Part shown: piece after piece, positions 21,700 to 31,955 of the stretch
How the letters are laid out: each line of letters begins with the position of its first letter
How positions within the stretch are numbered: position 1 is the first letter of the stretch
Origin: Lutimaribacter saemankumensis
GTDB taxonomy: Bacteria; Pseudomonadota; Alphaproteobacteria; Rhodobacterales; Rhodobacteraceae
Assembly (NCBI RefSeq): GCF_900100005.1
Contig: NZ_FNEB01000006.1
Span: 208,865 to 272,864, forward strand
Length of the DNA stretch: 64,000 bases
Direction of reading: 5' to 3'
The notes under the pieces: model-generated
The model's input: the letters and a program-made list of their open reading frames with translations, nothing else
Databases searched by the model: none
Told to the model about the DNA's origin: nothing
Program-made: the position numbers and the translations under genes

Positions 21700-22660
21700 T
21701 TTCGAAACCTTCCTGTTCCAGCAGGTAAAGAACGCCGTTCCGGCCGGGAAAATGCGCCGCACCCGCCGCGATGAACACAGTCCGGCCCGGTGTTTCCTTC
21801 AGCAGCAGGTCGACCCAAGCGCGGTTGCGCCTGGTCAGAAGCAGCTCTTCGAAGCGGTCGAATTCCTCTGCCGCCGCATCGCCGCCGTCCTGCACGGACA
21901 AAAAGCGCGAGAATTCCCAGACAAGGGCGACCTCGCCCGACAGATACCGCTGCAGAAGGGTGTATTGCAGGTCGTCGGCCTGGTCTGCGAACGGGAAGGA
22001 CAGGCGCAGCATTTCGATCTGTTCGTCCATGTCATAGGCGTCTGTCAGCGTCATGACGGTGCGCCAATCCTCGAGCGACAGGTCAGGCACATCGTTGTCG
22101 GCCGCGATCCTGGCGAGCGTGATGTCGATCCCTTCCGAGTTCAGCGCGCCGTTGCGCGCCTGGCACGGACCGATGCCCAGCATCATGGAGCCCCAGATCG
22201 GTTTCATCTTGGCCGCCATGAACACGGGAAATCCGCGCGCCTCCATCTGGGTCTTGAAAACCTGCCAGTCCTCGTCGCCCAGAAGATCGGGCAGGGTCGG
22301 GCCTTGGGTGATGAACATGAGGCTCGGATCGGACCCGAAGGCCGATTGCGCAAGCGCCTTGTCGGCGCGGTTCATTTCGAAATAGGCCCGGTCGGCGGCC
22401 GCGATATGCGGTGTCAGGGCGGCGGCCTGGGCTGCGGTCATTTCATGGCGGATATGATAGGTGCCGAACATGACGATCCGCGTGTCGCCGCGTTCGGCCT
22501 GCCAGAACAGGCCTTGTGCATAAGGTATCTCGGAAACCGCCGCGTCGATCGCCGCGCGCTGATCGGCGGGCAATTCGGCAACCAGGTCGGTGCCTTCGCA
22601 AACGGCAAGTGCCGAAGTCGCAAAGCCGAAGAAGACAAGAAACCCAACAACCAGACGCAT
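21674..22660 (-). CDS. TraB/GumN-family protein, exported
   Basis: This 328-residue protein has a signal peptide (MRLVVGFLVFFGFATSALA) and the TraB/GumN (Tiki-like) motifs: IVMFGTYHIRHEM near residue 62 and FIAAGAAHFPGRNGVLYLLEQ at the C-terminus. Related eukaryotic Tiki proteins are metal-dependent proteases; the bacterial function is mostly unknown. It is divergent from groESL and convergent with DUF2161. Confidence 0.88.
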   Translation of the reverse strand: MRLVVGFLVFFGFATSALAVCEGTDLVAELPADQRAAIDAAVSEIPYAQGLFWQAERGDTRIVMFGTYHIRHEMTAAQAAALTPHIAAADRAYFEMNRADKALAQSAFGSDPSLMFITQGPTLPDLLGDEDWQVFKTQMEARGFPVFMAAKMKPIWGSMMLGIGPCQARNGALNSEGIDITLARIAADNDVPDLSLEDWRTVMTLTDAYDMDEQIEMLRLSFPFADQADDLQYTLLQRYLSGEVALVWEFSRFLSVQDGGDAAAEEFDRFEELLLTRRNRAWVDLLLKETPGRTVFIAAGAAHFPGRNGVLYLLEQEGFEITALAFDP

Positions 22661-22740
22661 CGCAAATCCTTTCGGTTTTCCGCAGGCTAGGCTGCCGCCG
22701 CGCCAGTATCAATTCGATGAAAAAATTTTGATCGCGGATG

Positions 22741-22769
22741 TTGACTCGGATTTTTGTTGTCCCTAGCTA
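22741..22769 (+). promoter_or_regulatory. groESL promoter
   Basis: TTGACT at 22741-22746 and TAGCTA at 22764-22769 are spaced 17 bases apart, directly in front of the CIRCE operator. Confidence 0.65.
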
Positions 22770-22776
22770 TGCGCCG

Positions 22777-22803
22777 TTAGCACTCGGCAAGAGTGAGTGC
22801 TAA
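22777..22803 (+). promoter_or_regulatory. CIRCE operator (HrcA binding site)
   Basis: A perfect inverted repeat, TTAGCACTC (22777-22785), 9-base spacer, GAGTGCTAA (22795-22803), matches the CIRCE consensus exactly. It lies just after the groE promoter, so HrcA would repress transcription until heat shock. hrcA itself is not in the window. Confidence 0.97.
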
Positions 22804-22862
22804 CGGTCCTTCGGGGAGCGAGGGGCCTTTAGGGAGAAACTTTGAGCCAAGGAGCCTCAGAG

Positions 22863-23150
22863 ATGGCATTTACACCGCTTCATGACCGCGTGCTTGTTCG
22901 CCGCGTGGAGAGCGAAGAGAAAACCGCCGGCGGCCTGATCATTCCCGACAGCGCCAAGGAAAAGCCTGCGGAAGGCATTGTCGTGGCGGTTGGCGCTGGC
23001 GCCAAGGACGACGACGGCGATCGTATCGCAATGGACGTCAAGGAAGGTGACAAGATCCTGTTCGGCAAGTGGTCGGGCACCGAGGTCACCATCGACGGCC
23101 AGGAAATGCTGATCATGAAGGAAAGCGACATCATGGGGATCATCGCCTGA
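22863..23150 (+). CDS. groES: Co-chaperonin GroES
   Basis: This 95-residue protein forms the lid of the GroEL cage. It has [33 protein letters not shown], including the mobile loop, and ends [11 protein letters not shown]. The ATG at 22863 has AAGGAG eight bases upstream; an in-frame TTG 21 bases earlier is rejected. First gene of groESL under CIRCE. Confidence 0.98.
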   Translation: MAFTPLHDRVLVRRVESEEKTAGGLIIPDSAKEKPAEGIVVAVGAGAKDDDGDRIAMDVKEGDKILFGKWSGTEVTIDGQEMLIMKESDIMGIIA

Positions 23151-23174
23151 GGCCGTGTGCCACAGGACGATTGA

Positions 23175-24866
<1,692 letters not shown>

Positions 24867-24894
24867 TCATCCGCACGTTTCGTGAAAACGGATT

Positions 24895-24923
24895 GGGGTC
24901 GTCCTGTCGGGCGGCCCCTTTTC
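24895..24923 (+). terminator. Terminator after groEL
   Basis: GGGGTCGTCC (24895-24904) pairs with GGGCGGCCCC (24909-24918), including G-U pairs, over a 4-base loop and is followed by TTTTC. Confidence 0.8.
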
Positions 24924-24976
24924 TTTGTCCGCCGAACCTGCAAGGACGGGGCAAACGCCAAAACGAAGACCATCCC

Positions 24977-25831
24977 ATGCTGCGCCTTGCCGCCCTGACC
25001 GTTCTTACGATGCTGGCCTTTGCCGCCAATTCGCTGCTCAATCGCGAGGCGCTGGCCGATGGCCAGACCGGGCCGGCGGCGTTCGCGATGATCCGCGTGG
25101 TTTCGGGCGCGCTGTGCCTCTGGGTGTTGGTGCGGTTGCGTTCGGGCCCGGTTCGCCCGGCGCTGCGCCCCTTGGGGGTTCTGAGCCTTGCGCTGTACGT
25201 CCTGGGTTTTTCGTTCGCCTATGTCACGCTGCAGGCGGGCGTCGGTGCGCTGATCCTGTTCGGTGGTGTGCAGGTGACGATGTTCGCGGGTGCCGTTGCC
25301 GGGGGCGAACGCGTGGCGTGGACGCGCTGGGCCGGGGCGGCGGTGGCCTTTGCCGGGCTGGTGTGGCTGATGTGGCCCGGCGCCCAGGCGACACCGCCCG
25401 TGGCGGGCGCGGCGCTGATGGTGGCGGCCGCGCTGGGTTGGGGCGTCTATTCGCTGCTTGGCCGGGGTGTGCCGGACCCCCTGGCCGCCACGGCGTCGAA
25501 TTTCGTTTTCGCGGCACCGCTCGCTGTGCTGGTTTTTGCGGCCGTCCCGGATGGTGCAACGATGCAGGGCGCGTTGCTGGCGGTCTTGTCCGGTGCGGTG
25601 ACATCCGGCCTGGGTTATGCGCTGTGGTACACGATCCTGCCCCGGCTTTCCGCGACGTTGGCGGCTGTCGCGCAATTGAGCGTGCCGGTGATCGCCACGG
25701 CGGGAGGCGTTGCGCTGCTGGGCGAAGAACTGAGCGCCCGGTTCGTCATCGCGACCTTGCTGGTTCTGGGCGGTATCGGCCTGTCGCTTGTGCGGCCGCG
25801 TCAGCGGACGATCGGCTCCAACGGGTCGTAA
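24977..25831 (+). CDS. EamA/DMT-family transporter
   Basis: This 284-residue inner-membrane protein has about ten hydrophobic segments arranged as two EamA repeats; the second begins near GAALMVAAALGWGVYSLLGRG. It belongs to the drug/metabolite transporter superfamily, usually metabolite exporters. It is one of the GC-richest genes here, with long Ala/Gly/Leu runs. The substrate is unknown. The last 31 bases overlap the convergent NUDIX gene. Confidence 0.88.
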   Translation: MLRLAALTVLTMLAFAANSLLNREALADGQTGPAAFAMIRVVSGALCLWVLVRLRSGPVRPALRPLGVLSLALYVLGFSFAYVTLQAGVGALILFGGVQVTMFAGAVAGGERVAWTRWAGAAVAFAGLVWLMWPGAQATPPVAGAALMVAAALGWGVYSLLGRGVPDPLAATASNFVFAAPLAVLVFAAVPDGATMQGALLAVLSGAVTSGLGYALWYTILPRLSATLAAVAQLSVPVIATAGGVALLGEELSARFVIATLLVLGGIGLSLVRPRQRTIGSNGS

Positions 25832-26241
25832 AGCAGCCCCTCGCCCCAGGCGACACCCGGCAGGCTGTCCGGCTTGAACCGGATCGCGCCCATATCGTCA
25901 CGGGAAAAGAACCGCCGTTCGGTCACGATGCCTTCGGGGTCTTTCCAGTCGCTGCTCAGGGTACCCGACGTGATCGAACAGCGGAAATAGACGTCGACCT
26001 GGTGAAAACTGCCCGTTGGGTCGTGGAACTCGTTGACCAGGCAGGGATCGCCGACGCTGACGCGCAGCCCGGTTTCCTCGTGCACCTCGCGCGCCAGGTT
26101 GTCGGGCAGCGATGCGCCGCGTTCGACCCCGCCGCCTGGCGCACACCACAGATCGGATTTTCCGCCGGGCCAGGCATTTACCAGAAGAAGCCGGTTTTCA
26201 TGCAGTATCAGGGCGCGCACGGCGATGCGGGGGTTTGTCAT
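25801..26241 (-). CDS. NUDIX-domain protein
   Basis: This 146-residue protein has a Nudix box running from residue 37 to about 59, with REVHEETGL intact, so the metal-binding Glu residues are present. The upstream conserved Glu of the box (G-x5-E) is Ala43. DLWCAPGGG precedes the box. Family members hydrolyse nucleoside diphosphate derivatives; the specific substrate is unknown. The start at 26241 excludes a long open upstream extension opposite the lipase gene. Confidence 0.85.
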   Translation of the reverse strand: MTNPRIAVRALILHENRLLLVNAWPGGKSDLWCAPGGGVERGASLPDNLAREVHEETGLRVSVGDPCLVNEFHDPTGSFHQVDVYFRCSITSGTLSSDWKDPEGIVTERRFFSRDDMGAIRFKPDSLPGVAWGEGLLYDPLEPIVR

Positions 26242-26301
26242 GTCCGGGCCTTTCTCGTGAACGCCCTTTTGTAGGCAGGGCTTTGCGTCTATCTCAAGGG
26301 C

Positions 26302-27030
26302 ATGAAACGCCTTGCAATCGTCCTTTCGCTTCTGTTGCCCGCGCCCGCCTTCGCGGATTGCGTGGTTCTGCTGCACGGGCTGGCCCGAACGCAGGCGTCT
26401 TTCCTGCTTATGGAAGAAGCGTTGGAGCGGCGCGGCTATCGCGTGGTGCGGCCGGGATACCCGTCGACCGAGGAAACGATTTCCAACCTTGCGGTCAACG
26501 TCCTGCCCGATGCGATGGCTGCCTGCGGGGATGAACGGGTGCACATCGTCACCCATTCCATGGGCGGTATCCTCACGCGGTACTGGCTGGTCGGGCACCG
26601 CCCCGACAGTCTGGGTCGCGTGGTTATGCTGTCGCCGCCGAACCAGGGTTCGGAAATCGTGGATGCGTTGGGCCAGATCGAGGCATTCGGCTGGTTCAAC
26701 GGACCTGCCGGCCAGCAATTGCGGACCGACGACCGGGGGCTGCCAGCGCATCTGCCGCCGGTCGATTTCGAACTGGGGATCATCGCGGGCGACCGGTCGC
26801 TGAATCCGTTCTTTTCCGCGATGATCGAGGGACCGGACGACGGCAAGGTGTCGGTCGCATCCACTCGGGTCAGCGGCATGGCAGATCACATCGTTCTGCC
26901 GGTGACGCATACCTTCATGATGAACAGCCCGCTGGTGATCGCGCAGGTGATGCAGTTTCTCGAACTGGGACGGTTCGATCATGACATGACACTGGCCCAG
27001 GCGGTCGAGATGCTGGCGGAACGGGAATGA
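26302..27030 (+). CDS. Exported alpha/beta-hydrolase (lipase/acyltransferase-like)
   Basis: This 242-residue protein has a signal peptide ([18 protein letters not shown]) directly followed by the oxyanion motif [11 protein letters not shown]. The nucleophile elbow is THSMGG near residue 87, and the catalytic His is probably in PVTHTFMMN. It resembles periplasmic lipase-like proteins with a PGPL/EstA core. The substrate is unknown. Its stop overlaps the phnM ATG by four bases (ATGA). Confidence 0.85.
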   Translation: MKRLAIVLSLLLPAPAFADCVVLLHGLARTQASFLLMEEALERRGYRVVRPGYPSTEETISNLAVNVLPDAMAACGDERVHIVTHSMGGILTRYWLVGHRPDSLGRVVMLSPPNQGSEIVDALGQIEAFGWFNGPAGQQLRTDDRGLPAHLPPVDFELGIIAGDRSLNPFFSAMIEGPDDGKVSVASTRVSGMADHIVLPVTHTFMMNSPLVIAQVMQFLELGRFDHDMTLAQAVEMLAERE

Positions 27031-28172
27031 TGCAGGCGGAATTCACACTCGAAGGCGCGCAGGTTTTGCGCGACGGGCAGCTTGCCATTGGTGATATCGC
27101 GGTCGCGCGCGGTGTGTTGTCGGATGATCCGGCCGGTCCGCGTGTCGCCCTGCCGGGCTGCACCGTCCTGCCGGGTATCGTCGATAGTCACGGCGACGGG
27201 TTCGAACGGCATATGGCCCCGCGCCGGGGGGCTGTGACCGACCTGACGGTTGGCCTTGCCGGGGTCGAGGCCGAGCTTGCCGCGAACGGGATCACCACCG
27301 CGATGCTGGCCCAATTCTGGAGCTGGGAGGGCGGCATGCGCGGGCCGGAATTCGCCTTGCGCGTCCTCGAGGCGGTCGAGCGTTACCAGCCCGTCGGCAC
27401 GGATATCCGGGTGCAGTTGCGGCTGGAGATGCATCTTCTGGACGATTACGACGCGATGGAGCAGGCGGTGGACCGTTTCGGCATCGTCCAGGTGGTGTTC
27501 AACGACCATCTTCCGCATGATGCCCTTGCGCGGGGCAAGCGCCCGCCGCGCCTGACCGGGCAGGCGCTGAAATCCGGCCGCAACCCCGAGGCGCACCTGG
27601 CCATGATGCAGGACTTGTACGACAGGCGCGCCGATGTGCCCGCCGCGGTCGAGGCGCTGGCCGCGCGGCTGGCGGCGCGCGGCGTGATGTTGGGCAGCCA
27701 TGACGACCCGGACGCCGAAACCCGGCAGTTGTGGCGCAGTCGGGGCGTCGCACTGTCGGAATTTCCCGAAACGCATGAGGCCGCGCTGGCCGCGCGTTCG
27801 GGCGGTGACGGGATCATCCTTGGCTCGCCCAACGTGATGCGCGGGGGCAGTCATGCCGGAAAGGTATCCGCGCGCGACATGGTGGCGGCGGGGCTGTGCG
27901 ACGCGCTGGCATCTGATTACTTTTATCCCGCGCCGCTCAAGGCTGCGCAGATACTGGCCGATGAAATCGGCCTGCCCGCGGCATGGACCCTGGTGTCCGA
28001 CGGGCCCGCGCGCTTGCTGGGGTTGGCCGACCGTGGCCGCATCGCGGCGGGCCTGCGGGCGGATTTGGTGGTGCTGGACCCTGATGGCCGCGTCTGTCTT
28101 ACCGTGGCGGGTGGGTGCGTCACCTATGCCAGCGGTATCGGCGCCGCGGCACTGATCGGGGCACGTATTTGA
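27027..28172 (+). CDS. phnM: Alpha-D-ribose 1-methylphosphonate 5-triphosphate diphosphatase (PhnM)
   Basis: This 381-residue amidohydrolase-fold enzyme removes pyrophosphate from ribose 1-methylphosphonate 5-triphosphate in the C-P lyase pathway. Signatures are [15 protein letters not shown] near residue 48 and [17 protein letters not shown] followed by LASDYFYPA. The amidohydrolase ends with the usual [15 protein letters not shown]. No other phn gene is near, so it is an orphan copy or is used in a different reaction. The start overlaps the lipase-like gene (ATGATG; a second ATG three bases on is also possible). Confidence 0.88.
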   Translation: MMQAEFTLEGAQVLRDGQLAIGDIAVARGVLSDDPAGPRVALPGCTVLPGIVDSHGDGFERHMAPRRGAVTDLTVGLAGVEAELAANGITTAMLAQFWSWEGGMRGPEFALRVLEAVERYQPVGTDIRVQLRLEMHLLDDYDAMEQAVDRFGIVQVVFNDHLPHDALARGKRPPRLTGQALKSGRNPEAHLAMMQDLYDRRADVPAAVEALAARLAARGVMLGSHDDPDAETRQLWRSRGVALSEFPETHEAALAARSGGDGIILGSPNVMRGGSHAGKVSARDMVAAGLCDALASDYFYPAPLKAAQILADEIGLPAAWTLVSDGPARLLGLADRGRIAAGLRADLVVLDPDGRVCLTVAGGCVTYASGIGAAALIGARI

Positions 28173-28247
28173 CACGCATCAAGGCGACTCGGCCCTGCCA
28201 TTGATCATCCTTGCGCTGTTTTCCAGTTCGACACAGGAGGCTTTGGT

Positions 28248-28664
28248 ATGGTTGAGAAAACGCAATCCGGCGGCCTCTGGCCCGCCCTCTACGATCCGTT
28301 CCGCCAGATGGGCCACAAGCTGGCGGAATGGCTTTCGCCCGCGTCCGACGCATCGACGGACGGCAGCACCTACCGGATATCCATGGAATTGCCCGGCGTT
28401 TCCGAGGACGACATCGACCTGTCGGTTCATGACGGCGTGGTGACCATCAAGGGCGAAAAGACCAACACGCGCGAGGAAAAGGGCGACACCTGGTATTTCA
28501 GTGAGCGCCAGTACGGCAGCTTCAGCCGGACGTTCCGGTTGCCCGCCGACGCCGATGACACAAAGGTTCAGGCGCATTTGAAGGACGGGGTGCTGACCAT
28601 ATCCGTCGGCAAGACAAGCCCCGAACCCACAAAGGCGACCAAGGTCAGAATCAACCGGGCCTGA
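28248..28664 (+). CDS. Small heat-shock protein, Hsp20/alpha-crystallin family
   Basis: This 138-residue protein has an alpha-crystallin domain: YRISMELPGVSEDDIDLSVHDGVVTIKGEK, the FSRTFRLPADAD strand, and AHLKDGVLTISVGK with the family A-x-x-x-n-GVL motif. It acts as an ATP-independent holdase in the cytoplasm. AGGAGG lies seven bases before the ATG. No CIRCE element or clear heat-shock promoter was seen in the 75-base gap upstream. Confidence 0.95.
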   Translation: MVEKTQSGGLWPALYDPFRQMGHKLAEWLSPASDASTDGSTYRISMELPGVSEDDIDLSVHDGVVTIKGEKTNTREEKGDTWYFSERQYGSFSRTFRLPADADDTKVQAHLKDGVLTISVGKTSPEPTKATKVRINRA

Positions 28665-28682
28665 CGGCGCCCGCCCGGCGCG

Positions 28683-29360
28683 TCAGTCCCCGACCCAGGT
28701 GATCACCTCTTCGGGGCTGGCGCGTTCGGTGCGGAAACCGTTGGCCGGGTGATCGGGGTCGGCATATCCCAGCGATATGCCGCAAAGGACCAGGCGGTTG
28801 TCGGGTATCTTCAGTTCCCGCCGCACGGTCGGCGCGTAGGCGGCGATGGCCGCCTGTGGGATCGTCGCGATGCCAAGGGCCTGAGCGGCAAGCGTGAACG
28901 CCGCGACGAACCCGCCGCAATCCATCGCACCATATGCGCCAAGATCGGCCTCGGAGGTGATGATCGCCACATGCGGTGCACCGAAGAAACGGTAGTTTTC
29001 CAGCATCTGCCGGGTGCGCGCGTCGCGATCCTCGCGCGCGATGCCCACGGCGTCATAAAGCTGGAAGCCGCAGGTGCGGCGGCGATCCTGATAGACGCCC
29101 GTATATCGCAGGGGCCATTCCAGGTCGGGCTTGGGCGACTCGGTTTCGACGGCCTGCAGCAGGGCGTTGCTGAACCTTTCGGTGGCCTTGGGGTGGGTGA
29201 TCGTGACCTGCCAGGGCTGCGCATTGCACCAGCTGGGCACGCGCTGCGCGGTTTCGACGATCTGTTCGATCACATCATGCGGCACGGCATCGGGGCGAAA
29301 GGCGCGGCAGCTGTGGCGTTCGGTCAAAATTGCTTGCAGCGTCTGGTGGCGGTCCGTCAT
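28683..29360 (-). CDS. Nitroreductase-family protein
   Basis: This 225-residue protein has the nitroreductase FMN fold: [15 protein letters not shown] at the FMN-binding N-terminus, [11 protein letters not shown], and the C-terminal [15 protein letters not shown] and [24 protein letters not shown] segment. It probably reduces nitro- or quinone-type compounds with NAD(P)H. It is last in the minus-strand cluster; the ATG overlaps the preceding proline-racemase-family stop by four bases. Confidence 0.92.
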   Translation of the reverse strand: MTDRHQTLQAILTERHSCRAFRPDAVPHDVIEQIVETAQRVPSWCNAQPWQVTITHPKATERFSNALLQAVETESPKPDLEWPLRYTGVYQDRRRTCGFQLYDAVGIAREDRDARTRQMLENYRFFGAPHVAIITSEADLGAYGAMDCGGFVAAFTLAAQALGIATIPQAAIAAYAPTVRRELKIPDNRLVLCGISLGYADPDHPANGFRTERASPEEVITWVGD

Positions 29361-30406
29361 GTTTCGGTCTTTCCTTTGTCCGGCATCGGCCAGGTGTCCG
29401 ACAGGCGATAGCCGCCGGGCCATGGGTCGGCGGGGTCCAGCATGTATTGATGTGTGCCGGTGATCCAGCCCCGTCCGCTGATTTCGGGCACCACGGCAGG
29501 GTGCGTATCGACCTTGCTCAAGGCTGCGATCCTTCCGGTGAATTCCGATCCGATGATCGAGCGGGCAACGTAAGTGTCGCCCTGTTCCATCCGGTCGGCG
29601 GCATGCAGCAGCGCAATGCGCGCGGATACGCCCGTCCCGGTTGGCGAACGGTCGATCTTGCCGGGGCGGATGGCGACGGCGTGCCGTGCAGTCAGAACAC
29701 CGCCTTCGCGCTGCGGATCGGTGGCGAACAGGCAAAACGATACATGCCGCCAGTCGGGCAGGGCGGGGTGATCGAACCCAAGCTGATCGGTCGCCGCATC
29801 GCTGATCCGGGTGCCCAGCTCGGCGAGGTGACGTGCGTTTTCCGGTGCGACTTCGAGATCCAGGCCGGCAGGGTCGACGACCACGAAACTGTCGCCGCCG
29901 AATGCCGTATCGACAGTGATCGCACCCAGGCCGGGCACGTCGATCTGCACGCCGCGTTGCGCGGCGAAGGCGGGCAGGTTCCGAACATGAATGCGCTGCG
30001 CCTTGCCATCGCGGCACTCGGCGCGCACCCGCACCAGCCCGCCCGGCGCCTCGAGCGTCAGGTGGGTTTCGGGTTCCGTCATCGGAACGAGGCCCGAATC
30101 CAGCAGTACGGTCGCGACACAGATCGAGTTCGACCCGGACATCGGTGGTGTGTCTTCGGGTTCCATGATGATGAAGGCCGCGTCCGCCTCGGGGGATTTC
30201 GGTGGAACCAGCAGGTTTACATGGCGAAAGACGCCCCCGCGCGGTTCGTTCAGGACGAAGCGGCGGAGGGTATCGTCCTGCGCGATCCATCGGGATTGTT
30301 CCCAGATCGTGCCCCCGGGCGGCGGCGCGACACCGCCGACGATGACGTCGCCAACCTCGCCTTCGGCATGGGCGGAAACGACGTGTATCATGCGTGTGCT
30401 GCGCAT
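29357..30406 (-). CDS. Proline racemase / hydroxyproline epimerase superfamily protein (Ser/Thr variant)
   Basis: This 349-residue protein has the proline-racemase fold, with substrate loops [11 protein letters not shown] (residues 87-97) and [11 protein letters not shown] (252-262). In racemases and 4-hydroxyproline epimerases both catalytic bases are Cys. trans-3-hydroxyproline dehydratases have Cys and Thr. Here they are Ser90 and Thr256, so a dehydratase or a different reaction is more likely than racemisation. The 1-base overlap with the zinc-ribbon gene and 4-base overlap with the nitroreductase make it part of the same transcript. Substrate unknown. Confidence 0.88.
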   Translation of the reverse strand: MRSTRMIHVVSAHAEGEVGDVIVGGVAPPPGGTIWEQSRWIAQDDTLRRFVLNEPRGGVFRHVNLLVPPKSPEADAAFIIMEPEDTPPMSGSNSICVATVLLDSGLVPMTEPETHLTLEAPGGLVRVRAECRDGKAQRIHVRNLPAFAAQRGVQIDVPGLGAITVDTAFGGDSFVVVDPAGLDLEVAPENARHLAELGTRISDAATDQLGFDHPALPDWRHVSFCLFATDPQREGGVLTARHAVAIRPGKIDRSPTGTGVSARIALLHAADRMEQGDTYVARSIIGSEFTGRIAALSKVDTHPAVVPEISGRGWITGTHQYMLDPADPWPGGYRLSDTWPMPDKGKTET

Positions 30407-31521
30407 CAGAAACCTTCCTGGTTCAGGGCGACGACATATCCCACACCGGCCGCAACGATCAGGCCCAGAACCACGGCGATGGCGATTTTCCATGCCGACC
30501 ATGGGCGTTCGCCCTGCACGCGACCGGTGCGTCCGTTGACGACGAAACGATAGGTGCGGCCGCGATACTTGTAGGCGGCCAGCCAGACCGGCAGCAGGAT
30601 ATGCTTGAATGTCACGTCGCTGACATCTGTCGCTATGTCATGGATGCGCTGCCTGTCGCCGCCGATATCGAAGCGCACGTCGCGTTCGATCACGCGGTGC
30701 ATGATCTGGCGCGCCTCGCCATAGCCTTCTTCGACATCGACGGTATAGCCCTCGGCCCGGAACCCGGCCAGGTATTCGGGCTGGTAGGGTTCGAGAGCGG
30801 CCAGATCCCAAGGTTCCAGAGCGTCTGTGAACCGCTTTGGCAGCGACCGCGACGCCAGCACCAGCACGTCGTCGAAAAACCGCTGCACCCGGCCCGATGC
30901 CGGTGCCCAGCGGATCTTCATCACCCGTTGCGCCTGGCGCTTGCCGTTTACCGTGACATGCCGGGTTTCATAATAGATCGTGCCGCGTTCCCCGCGATAA
31001 CGGCTGCGGGTCTGGGCGTCGAACGTCCAGTAGGGCACATAGATGCCGTCCATGCGCCGGCCCTTGCGGGCGTATTGCTGCAGACCGTTCGGCGCGAACC
31101 ACAGCCGGCCCAGCCAGTCGGTCATCGCCTTGCGCGCGGCCTCTTCGGTCAGGGCGAAGGGCAGAACGCCGCGCGGTTTGATGTGGCGGTGGGTTCCGGT
31201 ATCGGTCACCACGGGCGTGGCGCAGAACGGGCATTCGGTGGCATGGGTCGCGCCGGTGAATTCGACCTGGGCGGCGCAGTTCGGGCAGGTGGTGACGCGG
31301 GTTTCCTCGATCTCCTGCGCGGGCAGCTGGTCGCGGATCGCGCGTTCGAAATCCAGTTCGCGTATGCCGCCATGCCACGGCCCCTGATCGGTGATCGGGG
31401 CGGTGTTTCCGCAATGATCGCAGACCAGTTGTCCCGCCTGCGGATCGAAGCGCAGGTCGGCCCCGCATTGATCGCAGGGAAAGCGGTGTTCCTGGGATAT
31501 GGCCGGGGCGGTTTCGGTCAT
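30406..31521 (-). CDS. TFIIB-type zinc-ribbon membrane protein
   Basis: This 371-residue protein has two zinc ribbons at the N-terminus (C16/C19-C34/C37 and C79/C82-C97/C100). A middle region follows with [20 protein letters not shown] and repeated aromatic strands, and the C-terminus has a single transmembrane helix ([21 protein letters not shown]). It resembles the YdjG-like zinc-ribbon proteins encoded beside SPFH proteins in Bacillus. The role is probably scaffolding at the membrane, not DNA work. It is embedded between the b561-like and racemase-family genes. Confidence 0.82.
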   Translation of the reverse strand: MTETAPAISQEHRFPCDQCGADLRFDPQAGQLVCDHCGNTAPITDQGPWHGGIRELDFERAIRDQLPAQEIEETRVTTCPNCAAQVEFTGATHATECPFCATPVVTDTGTHRHIKPRGVLPFALTEEAARKAMTDWLGRLWFAPNGLQQYARKGRRMDGIYVPYWTFDAQTRSRYRGERGTIYYETRHVTVNGKRQAQRVMKIRWAPASGRVQRFFDDVLVLASRSLPKRFTDALEPWDLAALEPYQPEYLAGFRAEGYTVDVEEGYGEARQIMHRVIERDVRFDIGGDRQRIHDIATDVSDVTFKHILLPVWLAAYKYRGRTYRFVVNGRTGRVQGERPWSAWKIAIAVVLGLIVAAGVGYVVALNQEGF

Positions 31522-31525
31522 GACC

Positions 31526-31951
31526 TCAAAGGTATTTGTGCAGGGCGCGCGGGGTGATGATGCGCAGCGCGTTGTCGCGCAGCGCGGTATGGCGCCACAG
31601 GTGATAGATCGCATGAAGCGACGCCGCCGAAAAGAGCACCATCTGCGCAAGCGATCCGGTGACGCCCGGTGTGGCATGGCCCAGGGCCTCGGCCCCCACG
31701 ATCAATGCGCAGGCTGCCATCAGCCAGTACATCGCGCGGTGCAGCCACGGATGTGCGCGGCGGACGATTCCGGTCAGTTTCGGCCCCGGTTTCGTCATCA
31801 GCCCGAACACGAGCCCGATTGCGGCAAAGCACAGGCAGGCGACAATGAACCCCCAGGTGAGCCAGGCAAAACGTTCACCGTCCGACATCATGAGGATCAG
31901 CAACAGCGTCACCAGCCAATGCAGCAGGATCGTCGCGCGCCGCCGTGTCAC
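31526..31951 (-). CDS. Cytochrome b561-like membrane protein
   Basis: A 141-residue protein with four hydrophobic helices and His residues placed as in prokaryotic b561 proteins: ATILLHWLVTLLL in helix 1, AHPWLHRAMYWLM, and SLHAIYHLWRH in the last helix. Heme binding is likely but not shown. The start is taken as GTG four bases after the SPFH stop, because it places the first His helix correctly. The longer upstream reading lies within the SPFH gene. Confidence 0.78.
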   Translation of the reverse strand: MTRRRATILLHWLVTLLLILMMSDGERFAWLTWGFIVACLCFAAIGLVFGLMTKPGPKLTGIVRRAHPWLHRAMYWLMAACALIVGAEALGHATPGVTGSLAQMVLFSAASLHAIYHLWRHTALRDNALRIITPRALHKYL

Positions 31952-31955
31952 GCCG

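Noticed and set aside
25801..26982. Long N-terminal extension of the NUDIX protein
   Set aside because: The extra part is antisense to the lipase-like gene, and the NUDIX domain alone has normal length.
28683..30290. Possible fusion protein joining nitroreductase to a 300-residue N-terminal extension
   Set aside because: The extension is the racemase-family gene read in another frame. A proper nitroreductase start exists at 29360 with a 4-base overlap.
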